A stretch of DNA of 25,263 nucleotides from Chloroflexota bacterium (GTDB lineage Bacteria; Chloroflexota; Dehalococcoidia; SHYB01). Numbering within the stretch: the first letter of the stretch is position 1; every line of letters begins with the position of its first letter. The stretch is taken from NCBI GenBank assembly GCA_016200725.1, contig JACQEE010000141.1:1-25263 (forward strand), in the 5' to 3' direction. The position numbers and the translations under genes are program-made. This document shows, piece by piece, positions 7,520 through 15,598 of the stretch. The notes beneath the pieces were generated by a model. That model did no database searches. It was given only the letters and a program-made list of their open reading frames with translations, and was not told the origin of the DNA.

Positions 7520-9850
7520 GTGAGCAAACTGCGTGTAGCCCTTCTCGATGTGATCTGTCTGAGTCTGCTCATCGCTGGCATCATCGCGCTCTGGGGCCTG
7601 CGCGGCATCAACGTGCAGGAAGATGTCCCGGCTACGGTGAGAGTGACCAAGGGGCAGGTCACGATTAGCGACCCTGCCAAGCATCTCGACCGTCAAGGTA
7701 GTGGTGTCCAGATGCTTCGTGTCGGCGAGCGCGTCACGGTGGGCGCTGGCAGCGACGCCTTCGTGATTTACCCCAACGGCGCGCTCTCCAGATTGACCGG
7801 ACCCGCGGAAGTTGGGCTGGACGAGTCGCGTCGAGTGGTCAAGAAACCGCCCATCCTGACTTCGGTCAGGTCGAAATTGTTTGGCAAGAAATCGTCACAA
7901 CCTGCGATGACGAGCCTCTCCATCGTCGCCCATGTCATCGATGGAGACGTCGTAACCAAGAGCGTAGCTGTGAGCGCCACCCGGTCGTTCACCATGACCA
8001 GCCCTGGAATCACACTCGCTGGTGGACCGGTGAGCTTCGCTCTGACTGTATCGCCCGGCACCCCCGCTGCTATCGAGGTGGGGCAGGGCGCGCTCGTCGT
8101 CGGCTTCATCGCGCGCCAGGCGGATGGGCTCGTACCTGTGATTATTCCCCAACTCGCCGCTCGCCAGGGCATCTCCGTTCCCGTGATTCCATCCGACGTT
8201 GCCGGCTCGTCTCGATTCAACGACCTGGAAGCCAGGGTTGCTCTAGTGACCGCCGGCTTCTCGGCAGGCGTGGCCGCTCCCGACACGCAGGGGATAGAAT
8301 TCAAGGAAGACACTAGCGGTGGAATACGGCACCTCGCCGGCATCAGTGTAGACGGCAGTCCCACCGTTCCTGCGCCTCAGCCGCTGACTACTCGGGTGGC
8401 TCGCACGGCGGAGATTCAAACGGCAGTGGTCGTGCCCCAACTCGCAACTACAGCTATCACCGACCAGACAATCGCAGATTCCATCCCTGCCGGCTTCCCT
8501 GGCAATCCTAAGATTCACTTGTTGCCCGGTAACGTCGCCCAAATCACCTACGCTGGCACGACCGTCGTTGGCAGCATCGATGTAGTCGATGGTCGTGTCG
8601 TTCTCCACGGGCTGCCATTCTCGGTCGATCCCCCGCAGATCGAAGACGCCGTCAAAAAGGCGATCGGTGCGCAGGACCTCCCCGCTGTGTTGTCGCTAGT
8701 GACGTCGGATGGCGGCGCCTCCATCGGATACGACAGGGACACGCTCGTGACTGGGACGCGCACCGTTACGACCGAAGAGACAGTGGTTGCCGATAGCCTC
8801 CCGCACAACGATAGTTATTTTGAGACGATCCCGACTCCCAGAGAGATTTCTACAGACTGGAAAATCGTTGGCACCAACGCCATGCTCGCGGGGGTTATCA
8901 CCCTTCTGGTCTCTACCTTGGCTGGCACCGTGAGCGGCTTCGTCTCGGAAAACGAGTCCAGGCTTGCGCGGCTGTATCGTCCCATCGGAGCAACTGTCAC
9001 ATTCTTCCGGACGAAGGGATCGCCTCTGAGAACCATCGGCCGCTGGTTGCAGCCTGGGCCATTCACGCGCGGCGTGCTCCTGATGTTTTTCTTCGGCGCG
9101 ATTTATTCCTTCCTTGCACTCGGTAGAGGTTTCCTCGCGCCCGGCTCCTTGAGCGTACTCTTGACCTTGAGCTTCACGACCGGCTTTCTTGCACTGTATG
9201 GCCCCTGGGTCAGGGCCTTCATCGCGCGGAGGATGAAGGTCGAGGCGAAGGTCGGGCTGAATCCCGGTCAGGCGACCATAGCGGCTGCGACCGTTGGTGT
9301 CTCGAGACTGTTCGCATTCAAGCCTGGCCTCCTGCTGGGGTCGCCGGCTGGCCTGAAGATGCCGCAGGGAGGCCTCACAGATAAGCAGAAGATGATGCTC
9401 AATATCTGGAGCCTGGTGTTCTTTGCCTTGCTTGGTATTCTGACCTGGCTCTTGATTTACTTCCTGCCGCAGATCGCCGTACAGTCATGGGCGCATGACT
9501 TCTTCAAGACTGCCAAGGGATTCGTCGGCGGCCTGCAAGACTGGAGCCTGGCCGTGTTCGCGGTCGCCGTGCAACGGCTGTTCTTCGGATTGCTGCCTAT
9601 GCCCAGGAGCAGTGGCCACGACATCATGCGGCGCTATGTTGCCGGATGGACTATCGCCTTCGCCCTCGCGTCGTTCATCTTCATCCACACGCAACTGAAC
9701 CAGAAGCGACCCATCCAGGCCTTGACCACCAAGATGTACATCACGCTGGCCGTTGTGCTGGCGGTGTGGGCGCTGGTCTACCTCTATCGACGCTATGAGA
9801 GACGTGCGCCGGGCTCGGAACCTGCGACTGCGTCGGTTCCAGAGAACTAG
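7520..9850 (+). CDS. FecR-like ectodomain fused to an FGLLP-motif polytopic membrane domain
   Basis: This 776-aa protein starts at GTG 7520 with GGAGG 5 nt upstream. Residues 7-27 form a membrane anchor. Residues 38-105 look like a FecR-type beta domain (VTKGQVTI, LRVGERVTVGAGSDAFVIYPNGALSRL). A long extracytoplasmic region reaches about residue 448; its part at 320-410 contains strand-rich sequence I cannot assign. From 453 on there are about seven helices (about 453-474, 517-538, 543-565, 628-651, 675-694, 706-724, 739-757). Within this domain VSRLFAFKPG (594-603) and FGLLP (689-693) match the FGLLP motif-containing membrane proteins known mainly from Actinobacteria. Codon use is less GC3-rich than in the upstream genes. 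It may share their transcript (36-nt gap). Function is unknown; envelope signalling or a mechanosensing role would be guesswork. Confidence 0.75.
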   Translation: MSKLRVALLDVICLSLLIAGIIALWGLRGINVQEDVPATVRVTKGQVTISDPAKHLDRQGSGVQMLRVGERVTVGAGSDAFVIYPNGALSRLTGPAEVGLDESRRVVKKPPILTSVRSKLFGKKSSQPAMTSLSIVAHVIDGDVVTKSVAVSATRSFTMTSPGITLAGGPVSFALTVSPGTPAAIEVGQGALVVGFIARQADGLVPVIIPQLAARQGISVPVIPSDVAGSSRFNDLEARVALVTAGFSAGVAAPDTQGIEFKEDTSGGIRHLAGISVDGSPTVPAPQPLTTRVARTAEIQTAVVVPQLATTAITDQTIADSIPAGFPGNPKIHLLPGNVAQITYAGTTVVGSIDVVDGRVVLHGLPFSVDPPQIEDAVKKAIGAQDLPAVLSLVTSDGGASIGYDRDTLVTGTRTVTTEETVVADSLPHNDSYFETIPTPREISTDWKIVGTNAMLAGVITLLVSTLAGTVSGFVSENESRLARLYRPIGATVTFFRTKGSPLRTIGRWLQPGPFTRGVLLMFFFGAIYSFLALGRGFLAPGSLSVLLTLSFTTGFLALYGPWVRAFIARRMKVEAKVGLNPGQATIAAATVGVSRLFAFKPGLLLGSPAGLKMPQGGLTDKQKMMLNIWSLVFFALLGILTWLLIYFLPQIAVQSWAHDFFKTAKGFVGGLQDWSLAVFAVAVQRLFFGLLPMPRSSGHDIMRRYVAGWTIAFALASFIFIHTQLNQKRPIQALTTKMYITLAVVLAVWALVYLYRRYERRAPGSEPATASVPEN

Positions 9851-9855
9851 AAGAC

Positions 9856-9889
9856 CGGGCCGTACGAGAGCGCGGCAACGCACGGTCCG
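9856..9889. other. Stem in the convergent gap between the FGLLP gene and ogt
   Basis: An 8-bp stem with one G-U pair (9856-9863 with 9882-9889, 18-nt loop) fills the 42-nt gap between converging genes. It has no U-tract on either side, so it is at best a weak or factor-assisted terminator. Confidence 0.3.
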
Positions 9890-9892
9890 CTG

Positions 9893-10408
9893 TTAGGCCG
9901 CTTTGGCGAGTCGAACGCCTTCGAGCGCAAGCATTCTCTGTTTCATCTCGAGGCCGCCACCGAAACCGGTAAGGCTGCCGCTGCTGCCGATCACGCGATG
10001 GCATGGCACGATTACGCATACCGGGTTCGACGCCATCGTCGCGCCGACGGCCCGCGCCGCGCCGGGGCGACCGGCCAGCATGGCCACTTCGCCGTACGAC
10101 CGCGTCTCGCCGCGAGGGATCGCGCGCACCGTTTCTAGCACCGACCGCTGAAACGGTGTTGCCCTGTCCAGGTCGATTGTGACGTCATCGAAGGCGACGC
10201 GGTCGCCGGCGTAGTACCGCTCGAGACGTTGCGTTAGATTGGCGAACGAGGCATCGTTCCGCGTCGCGCCATGAATACCGCCCAGCGCGTCGAGAGACTC
10301 GCGCTCGCTTGAGCATGGCAGTGTCATGCGCGTCAGGCCGCGAGGCGTCGCCAGGAAGCCTACCCAGCCGGGGGCGATACGCGAAAGGCCATAGGTTGCA
10401 GCAGTCAT
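9893..10408 (-). CDS. ogt: Methylated-DNA--protein-cysteine methyltransferase
   Basis: This 171-aa suicide enzyme removes O6-methyl (or larger alkyl) groups from guanine by transfer to its own cysteine. The active-site motif is IVPCHRVI, with acceptor Cys136. It is preceded by the Arg-finger helix (GRPGAARAVGATMASNP) and the wing region TPFQRSVLETVRAIPRGETRSYGEVA, and followed by TGFGGGLEMKQRMLALEG. An N-terminal half of about 80 residues is present but poorly conserved, as in Ogt and MGMT. The ATG at 10408 has GGGGAG 7 nt upstream; a longer frame to 10471 adds 21 residues without family similarity. It lies 72 nt downstream of the MoxR gene on the same strand. Confidence 0.93.
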   Translation of the reverse strand: MTAATYGLSRIAPGWVGFLATPRGLTRMTLPCSSERESLDALGGIHGATRNDASFANLTQRLERYYAGDRVAFDDVTIDLDRATPFQRSVLETVRAIPRGETRSYGEVAMLAGRPGAARAVGATMASNPVCVIVPCHRVIGSSGSLTGFGGGLEMKQRMLALEGVRLAKAA

Positions 10409-10480
10409 CGAAACTCCCCTTTTGCTGGAGCGTAGCGGGCTGCCTTCGGTGGGGCAAGCAGGCTTTGGCACAGACGGAGA

Positions 10481-11443
10481 CTAGCGGCTGACTCGGTCCC
10501 GCGGCCTCGCGCCCGGCACCGGTACATCTTCGAGCATCTGCTTGAGCACGGATGCGCCTGTAACGTCCTTCATCCGCGAGGCTGGATTCACGATGAGGCG
10601 GTGCGAGTACACCGGCTCTGCGAGCGCCTTTACGTCGTCCGGCATCACGTAGTCGCGGCCTTGCAACAGCGCGAAGGCCTGACAGGCATGGAACAGGCCC
10701 AACGACCCGCGCGGCGAGACGCCCAGGTATACGGCCTCGTGGCGCCGTGTCGCGTCGGCGATGTTCACGATATATTGTTTTATCAGCGTATCGCAGTAGA
10801 CCTCTTTGGCGGCGTCCCCTAAGGCCAGCACTTCGTTCGCGCTGACCACTTCTGCGAGTGTATCGACCGGGTGCGCCTTGAGTTGCATATCGATGATGGC
10901 CACTTCCTGCGCCGGGTTCGGATAGCCAAGCGTGATGCGCAGCAAGAAGCGGTCGAGTTGCGCCTCGGGCAGAGGGAAGGTCCCCTCGTACTCGATCGGA
11001 TTCTGTGTTGCCAGCACCATGAATGGCGTCGGCATCATGTGGGTGACGCCGTCGGCAGTGACCTGCCGTTCTTCCATCGCTTCGAGTAGGGCCGATTGCG
11101 TCTTCGGCGTCGCGCGATTGATCTCGTCGGCAAGGACGATCTGCGCCAGGATGGGTCCAGGCCGGAACTCGAACTCGCCGGTTTTCTGATTGAAGATGGA
11201 GACGCCAGTGATGTCCGTGGGCAGCAGGTCGGGTGTGAACTGGATGCGCTTGAACGAGCAGCCGATCGACTTCGCCAGCCCTTTCGCTAGCGTGGTCTTG
11301 CCGACGCCAGGGACATCCTCGATGAGCGCGTGGCCGCGGCAGATCAGCGCGATCAGTGCAAGCTCGATCTCATGCCTCTTGCCGATGATGACCTTCTCGA
11401 CATTCGCGACGATCTTATCCGCCGTCTCTTTCGGGTTGGCCAC
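10481..11443 (-). CDS. MoxR-family AAA+ ATPase
   Basis: This 320-aa AAA+ protein has the MoxR layout. The Walker A is DVPGVGKT (43-50), with Asp in the first Gly position, common in this family. [12 protein letters not shown], the Walker [10 protein letters not shown], sensor-1 VLATQNP and sensor-2 region [19 protein letters not shown] follow. MoxR proteins act as chaperone-like ATPases that insert metals or activate partner proteins, usually beside DUF58 and VWA-domain genes. Here no such partner follows; the next gene is ogt. I start at GTG 11443, since GGAGGG is 4 nt upstream and the predicted transcript begins near 11459. The alternative GTG at 11455 lacks a ribosome-binding site. The promoter is an extended -10 at 11466-11474. 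Confidence 0.9.
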   Translation of the reverse strand: MANPKETADKIVANVEKVIIGKRHEIELALIALICRGHALIEDVPGVGKTTLAKGLAKSIGCSFKRIQFTPDLLPTDITGVSIFNQKTGEFEFRPGPILAQIVLADEINRATPKTQSALLEAMEERQVTADGVTHMMPTPFMVLATQNPIEYEGTFPLPEAQLDRFLLRITLGYPNPAQEVAIIDMQLKAHPVDTLAEVVSANEVLALGDAAKEVYCDTLIKQYIVNIADATRRHEAVYLGVSPRGSLGLFHACQAFALLQGRDYVMPDDVKALAEPVYSHRLIVNPASRMKDVTGASVLKQMLEDVPVPGARPRDRVSR

Positions 11444-11465
11444 GTCGCCCTCCACAAGTTGGCGG

Positions 11466-11474
11466 ATTATACCA
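11466..11474 (-). promoter_or_regulatory. Extended -10 promoter of the MoxR gene
   Basis: The minus strand reads TGGTATAAT, a perfect TATAAT with the TGn extension. There is no good -35, as is usual for extended -10 promoters. The predicted start is about 16 nt before the GTG at 11443. Confidence 0.6.
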
Positions 11475-11566
11475 GCACAACACGCACGGGTTGATACGCT
11501 TGCCTACAAGGTTTGGATTGAGGATAACGCAGGCATCACCCGCGCCGCGATTGATCACGTACTACG

Positions 11567-11596
11567 TTGACATCTAACTAATCCCTTTGCTAGGCT
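11567..11596 (+). promoter_or_regulatory. Promoter of the amidohydrolase pair
   Basis: A perfect TTGACA (11567-11572), an 18-nt spacer and TAGGCT (11591-11596, 3 of 6) lie upstream of AGGAGG (11614-11619) and the ATG at 11625. The weak -10 suggests activation or modest strength. Confidence 0.45.
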
Positions 11597-11624
11597 GCGC
11601 TATCCGCTGACGCAGGAGGCCGCT

Positions 11625-13058
11625 ATGGCTGGCAACGGCACCCGCACCAAGAAGTCCTTCCCCGTCTTTGACTGCGACGCCCACGTAAACGATCCGCTCG
11701 AGATTTGGACCAAGTTCGTCGAGCCCGGCGAGCGCGAATTGGTGCGCAACTCCTACTGGCGCGACAGTAACGGTGCCATCCTGAACGGTAGGCTGAAGGC
11801 GTTCGGCGGCGAGGACTCCCTCTTCTACCCGTCGTATAACTCCATCGAAATCGCCGGCCCGGGCATGACCAAAGAGGTCAAGCGCCGCCTTGTCTTCTCC
11901 CGCCTCAACGACGAGCAGCGCGAATACCTCAAGCATAAGGGTGCCTTCAACGCGAAGGCGCGTCTTCGCGACATGGATCTCATGGGCATCGACCAAGTGC
12001 TGGTCATCGGCACGATGGTCAATCAGAACTACCCGTTCATCGAAAGCCCCGAGGGTGCGCGCGCCTTCGCGAGAGCCTACAACAACTGGGCCGCCGACTG
12101 GTGCACGACCTCGCCCGACCGCCTCTTCTTCGCTGGCCTTATTCCACTGCAAAGCCCCGAGTACGCCGTAGCCGAAATCAAGCGTCTCAAGACCCTCGGC
12201 TCGCCGGTCGGCCTTATCCGTCCCATCGACGCGCAGGGCCAGTACCCCAATCGCATCAACCCGTCGTACGACCGGTCGCCTACTTGGGATCCGATCTACC
12301 GTGCCTTCGAAGAGACTGGCCTAGTCGTGGGCATGCACACCTTCCCCGCCGATCATGCCGCCTTCCTCGGTGATGCCAACGCGATGTACTCTCCAGGCAA
12401 CCTCGTCTCACCGACGGGCCACGGCGAGGGTGTCCAGCAGGGCCTCACGTCGCAGACGCTCTCCTTCATCTACGAGGCGACTGTTTGGCTCAGCCAGGTG
12501 CTCATGTCCGGCTTCCTGGACCGCTACCCCAAGATCAAGATGGCCATATTCGAGTCGAACGCCATGTGGCTTCCCGGCGTCCTCGAGCGCCTCGACCGTT
12601 ACTACACGCTCTACGCCAACGAGCGCCGCGTGCCCGCGAAGCGCATGCCCTCGCAGGCCTTCTATGATCAGTGCTTCATCTCGTTCGAATCGGACGAGGT
12701 GCCCTGCTTCCGCCAGTGGGACCGCTTCGAGAACGTCGGCATCTGGGCCTCCGACTGCTACCACCATGATGGGGCCGATGTCTGGAGTGCCATCCGCCGC
12801 ATGAACGACGCTGAGGTGCCCGAGGCCGTCCAGGCCAAGATGCTTGGGAGCAACGCGTTGAAGTTGTACGGCCTCCAACCCAAGATGTATGTGACCGAAG
12901 AGCAGCCCATCGAGCGCCCTGCTTGGTTCCCCAAGGACCAGGAAGTTCAGGCCTTCGCCAACGTCCAGAAGGACCCGAAACTCGCGCGTGAGATGATGGC
13001 CAAGATGGCCGGCGCTGCTGGAGCGCAACGTAGCGCCTCTCACGGCGGCGGTTACTAG
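11625..13058 (+). CDS. Amidohydrolase-2 family (TIM-barrel metal-dependent hydrolase), long form
   Basis: This 477-aa protein belongs to the amidohydrolase-related group that includes ACMSD-like decarboxylases and ring-cleavage hydrolases. It has DCDAH (16-20) as the N-terminal metal motif, a mid-barrel His238 (GMHTF), and ASDCYHHDG (375-383) with Asp377 as the last metal ligand. The usual strand-5 His motif is replaced by FESNAMWLP (309-317), a variant seen in related long forms. RDMDLMGIDQVLVIGT and GSNALKLYGL are family landmarks. An ATG at 11625 with AGGAGG 5 nt upstream fixes the start. A charged C-terminal tail of about 60 residues ends Gly-rich. It is followed after 69 nt by a paralog. 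The substrate is unknown; hydrolysis or decarboxylation of a cyclic or aromatic acid intermediate fits the context. Confidence 0.87.
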   Translation: MAGNGTRTKKSFPVFDCDAHVNDPLEIWTKFVEPGERELVRNSYWRDSNGAILNGRLKAFGGEDSLFYPSYNSIEIAGPGMTKEVKRRLVFSRLNDEQREYLKHKGAFNAKARLRDMDLMGIDQVLVIGTMVNQNYPFIESPEGARAFARAYNNWAADWCTTSPDRLFFAGLIPLQSPEYAVAEIKRLKTLGSPVGLIRPIDAQGQYPNRINPSYDRSPTWDPIYRAFEETGLVVGMHTFPADHAAFLGDANAMYSPGNLVSPTGHGEGVQQGLTSQTLSFIYEATVWLSQVLMSGFLDRYPKIKMAIFESNAMWLPGVLERLDRYYTLYANERRVPAKRMPSQAFYDQCFISFESDEVPCFRQWDRFENVGIWASDCYHHDGADVWSAIRRMNDAEVPEAVQAKMLGSNALKLYGLQPKMYVTEEQPIERPAWFPKDQEVQAFANVQKDPKLAREMMAKMAGAAGAQRSASHGGGY

Positions 13059-13060
13059 AC

Positions 13061-13112
13061 CGAACGCAATGAATTCTGGCAACGCCCCGATGCACTCGGG
13101 TCGTTGCGTTTG
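13061..13112 (+). other. Long intercistronic RNA stem between the two amidohydrolase genes
   Basis: Bases 13061-13072 pair with 13101-13112 in a 12-bp stem (two G-U pairs). A nested 5-bp hairpin, CCCGA/TCGGG, lies at 13086-13100. The stem ends 2 nt before the GGGAGA ribosome-binding site (13115-13120) of the second gene. There is no U-tract, so it is not a normal intrinsic terminator. It could stabilise or process the transcript, or tune the ratio of the two enzymes. Confidence 0.5.
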
Positions 13113-13127
13113 TTGGGAGATAGCGCC

Positions 13128-14330
13128 ATGACCACGCAGACGCAGCACAAGAAGTCCATCCCAGTTGTGGATATCGATAGTCATATCCTTGAACCGGTTG
13201 CTATCTGGGACCAATTCGTCGATCCCGCCTACCGCGCCTCAGCCAAGTCGGCGTTCTACTACGAATTCAGCGACATCGGCCCCGACGTGGTCGTAGTCAA
13301 CGGCAAACCAGCCCCTGCGATGCGCCACAACGCCTTGAACCGTCTTGCGATTTATCGTCCAGGCCTCACGGCGAAAGAGATTGGTTCGATGGACCCCCGC
13401 AAGCCGCATCCCATCACCGCAGGCGCTCAGGATGCCAAAGCGCGAATCAAAGACATGGACGCGATGGGCATTGACCAGGCGCTCATCTTCCCCACGCTCT
13501 TCGCCGAGTACTTCCCTGTGGTCGAGAATCCGGACGTGGCTGCCGCCCTCGCCCGCGGGTACAACGACTGGGTGCGCCAGTTCTGCAGTGCCGCTCCCGA
13601 TCGTCTCTTCCCTGTGGCTATCCTGCCGATGCAGAGCGCCACGCTGGCAATCCGAGAGGCCAGGCGAATCGCCGCGCTCGGATTCAAGGCGGCCTTCATT
13701 CGCCCCTCGTTCTTCCACGGCAAGTTCCCCAACCACCGCGATTACGACGGCCTCTGGTCAACGCTCGAAGCCGATGGCGTCGCCGCCTGCATGCACCCCT
13801 CGCCGGGCTCGGCGAACCCTGACTGGACTTCCGAAGGCCCGTTTATCGAGCGCATGGCTGCCAACCTTCATATCGGCCATCCCATCGCTGAGACCGTAGC
13901 GCCCGGCATGGATAACGGGCTTTTCCTCAGCGCAGTCTGCTTCTTTGGGCACATGGAGACCTACCCCAAACTCAAACTCTCGTTCGTCCACTCTGGCGCC
14001 TACTGGGCTCCCCTTGCCATCGAGAAATCGGAAACCTATCTTTGGCTTCTACCCCAGGCCAAGATCGTCAGCCTCGAGCCTGAGCACGTCTGGCACCAGC
14101 GCCCATCCCTCGTCGGTTTCGACACCTGGGAATCCTCGGTGCGCCGCCTCGCTGACGAGTACCACGACGTCGCCGCCTGGGGATCGCACTACCCGCATCA
14201 CGACGCCACCGACGCCTGGGAAGCGATTCGCAATCTCGAGCAGGCCGGCCTCGCAGGCGACATCGTCCGCGGCTACATGGGTGGCAACGCGGCGAAGTTC
14301 TATGGCCTGCCCACCAAGGTGACCGCGTAG
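13128..14330 (+). CDS. Amidohydrolase-2 family protein, second paralog
   Basis: This 400-aa protein is homologous to the preceding gene, with clear relatedness but many differences. The N-terminal motif is DIDSH (15-19). AKARIKDMDAMGIDQALIFPT, MHPSPG (222-227), FVHSGAYWAPL (286-296) and NAAKFYGLP follow the family order. The last metal motif reads GSHYPHHDA: His354 stands where the family has Asp (GSDYPH), and where the neighbour keeps Asp377. I start at ATG 13128, with GGGAGA 7 nt upstream. An upstream TTG at 13104 lies inside the intercistronic stem and is rejected. It probably shares the transcript of the first amidohydrolase and converges on the YCII gene with a 7-nt gap. Confidence 0.86.
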   Translation: MTTQTQHKKSIPVVDIDSHILEPVAIWDQFVDPAYRASAKSAFYYEFSDIGPDVVVVNGKPAPAMRHNALNRLAIYRPGLTAKEIGSMDPRKPHPITAGAQDAKARIKDMDAMGIDQALIFPTLFAEYFPVVENPDVAAALARGYNDWVRQFCSAAPDRLFPVAILPMQSATLAIREARRIAALGFKAAFIRPSFFHGKFPNHRDYDGLWSTLEADGVAACMHPSPGSANPDWTSEGPFIERMAANLHIGHPIAETVAPGMDNGLFLSAVCFFGHMETYPKLKLSFVHSGAYWAPLAIEKSETYLWLLPQAKIVSLEPEHVWHQRPSLVGFDTWESSVRRLADEYHDVAAWGSHYPHHDATDAWEAIRNLEQAGLAGDIVRGYMGGNAAKFYGLPTKVTA

Positions 14331-14337
14331 TCCACGG

Positions 14338-14637
14338 TTATCGAGTCGGGGTGCCGGACTCAGGGTTTCCTACGACGACTGTCCACTCCCTGACCGACCA
14401 CTTCTGCACGAGTCCATTGGCAACGTAGGGGTCGGCTTCCACGAAACTTTTGATGGTCGCGTCGTTGTCTCCACGGAATACCAGGGCTGCACCGTCGACC
14501 GGATTCGCCCACGCGCCTGCCATGACCAGCGCGCCACGATCGGACAGCCTTTGCAATAGTTCGAGGTGCTTCGCCCGGTACGGCTGACGCTTCGTAACGA
14601 CGTCTGGGACGTACTCGTAAAACAAGACATAAATCAT
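14338..14637 (-). CDS. YCII-related domain protein
   Basis: This 99-aa single-domain protein has the dimeric alpha-beta barrel fold of YciI. The pattern is typical: MIYVLFYEYV, then YRAKHLELLQRL with His24, GALVMAGAW, ALVFRGDNDATIKSFVEADPYVANGLV with Asp69 in the DPY motif, and a final W-x-V strand. The His/Asp pair is the presumed active site in YciI, and related domains act as chloromuconolactone dehalogenases or decarboxylases. AGGAG lies about 8 nt before the ATG at 14637. It is 39 nt downstream of the MaoC-type gene and likely cotranscribed with it and the alcohol dehydrogenase, so it may act on an intermediate of that pathway. Confidence 0.85.
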   Translation of the reverse strand: MIYVLFYEYVPDVVTKRQPYRAKHLELLQRLSDRGALVMAGAWANPVDGAALVFRGDNDATIKSFVEADPYVANGLVQKWSVREWTVVVGNPESGTPTR

Positions 14638-14676
14638 CGAGGGCTCCTCACGCTACGAAATCTCAGATGAGGGACG

Positions 14677-15549
14677 TTAGGCGGGCACGCTTGCTGTACC
14701 CACCACAGCGACGGTACCATCCGCCTTCTCGACCCACAACGTGACCTGGAATCGCCGCTTTCCACCATCTTCGATTTGCCCCGTAATCACGGCGTTCGCA
14801 CTCACTCGGTCGCCTGGCACAACGACGTTGGTGAACTTGACCTCGAGGCGGCCGCCTTCGTACCACGATCGCCCGAAGTGCTTGTCGAGCACGATCCCGA
14901 GCATTCCTAGCGTCATGCGCCCGCCAACTACGATGTGCTGGAAGCCCAGGCGTTCAGCGGACGCGCGGTCCGTGTGAAAGTTCCGGTCGCCGTGGAAAAA
15001 AGTGCCGCACATCTCGAGAGTAATCAGCCTCGAGAACGACTCAAGATGCTCGCCGGACGGGGGCTCGAATCGAGGCTGCGCCTCCTTCGCATGCGGGTCG
15101 CGCAATCGTACGGTTCCCGTCGATTGCGTCAGCACGAAACTTTGGTGGTGATGACCCTGAGCCACCAGCGCGCCCTGCGGTGTGCGCAGTTCGATTTCCA
15201 CGATGACAATGGTTCGGTGCCGATGTTGATATATGTCAGCGATCTTCGCCGCGGCGCGATACGGCTCACTGGGGAAGAGCGGCTGATGAAACGTCCACTT
15301 CTGGCGCATCCACAACGTGCCGAAACTATTTTTGAAGTAGGCGCCGTTTGCGAAGAACAACTCATCGTCAGGTGCCATTAGCGAAGGCGCCAATGGACGG
15401 CGATAAGGCGACCCATCGCGGAACCACGAGGCATCGACCTCGAGCCCTTCGAAATAGTCCTTGAGCATCCGGTCTGTAACTACGAAGTCAGCAACGCCCA
15501 AGTCTTTGCCGGGAAAGGTCTCTGGATATTTCAACGGCGAATACACCAT
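14677..15549 (-). CDS. MaoC-like (R)-hydratase, double hot-dog protein
   Basis: This 290-aa protein contains two hot-dog halves. The N-terminal half (about 15-145) is degenerate, like the MaoC_dehydrat_N domain. The C-terminal half carries the hydratase signature GDRNFHTDRASAERLGF (187-203) followed by VVGGRMTLGMLG. Asp188 and His192 are the likely catalytic pair, but the spacing is one residue shorter than the usual D-x-N-x-x-H. The known role of such proteins is reversible hydration of trans-2-enoyl-CoA or a related CoA ester. The ATG at 15549 has no clear ribosome-binding site, so the start is less certain. It is preceded by the Zn alcohol dehydrogenase (49-nt gap) and followed by YCII. 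The order fits hydration and dehydrogenation of one substrate. Confidence 0.82.
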   Translation of the reverse strand: MVYSPLKYPETFPGKDLGVADFVVTDRMLKDYFEGLEVDASWFRDGSPYRRPLAPSLMAPDDELFFANGAYFKNSFGTLWMRQKWTFHQPLFPSEPYRAAAKIADIYQHRHRTIVIVEIELRTPQGALVAQGHHHQSFVLTQSTGTVRLRDPHAKEAQPRFEPPSGEHLESFSRLITLEMCGTFFHGDRNFHTDRASAERLGFQHIVVGGRMTLGMLGIVLDKHFGRSWYEGGRLEVKFTNVVVPGDRVSANAVITGQIEDGGKRRFQVTLWVEKADGTVAVVGTASVPA

Positions 15550-15598
15550 AGAACGTTCAGCCCTTATGTGCTGCCAAGGCTCAAAATGGAGGCACTCG

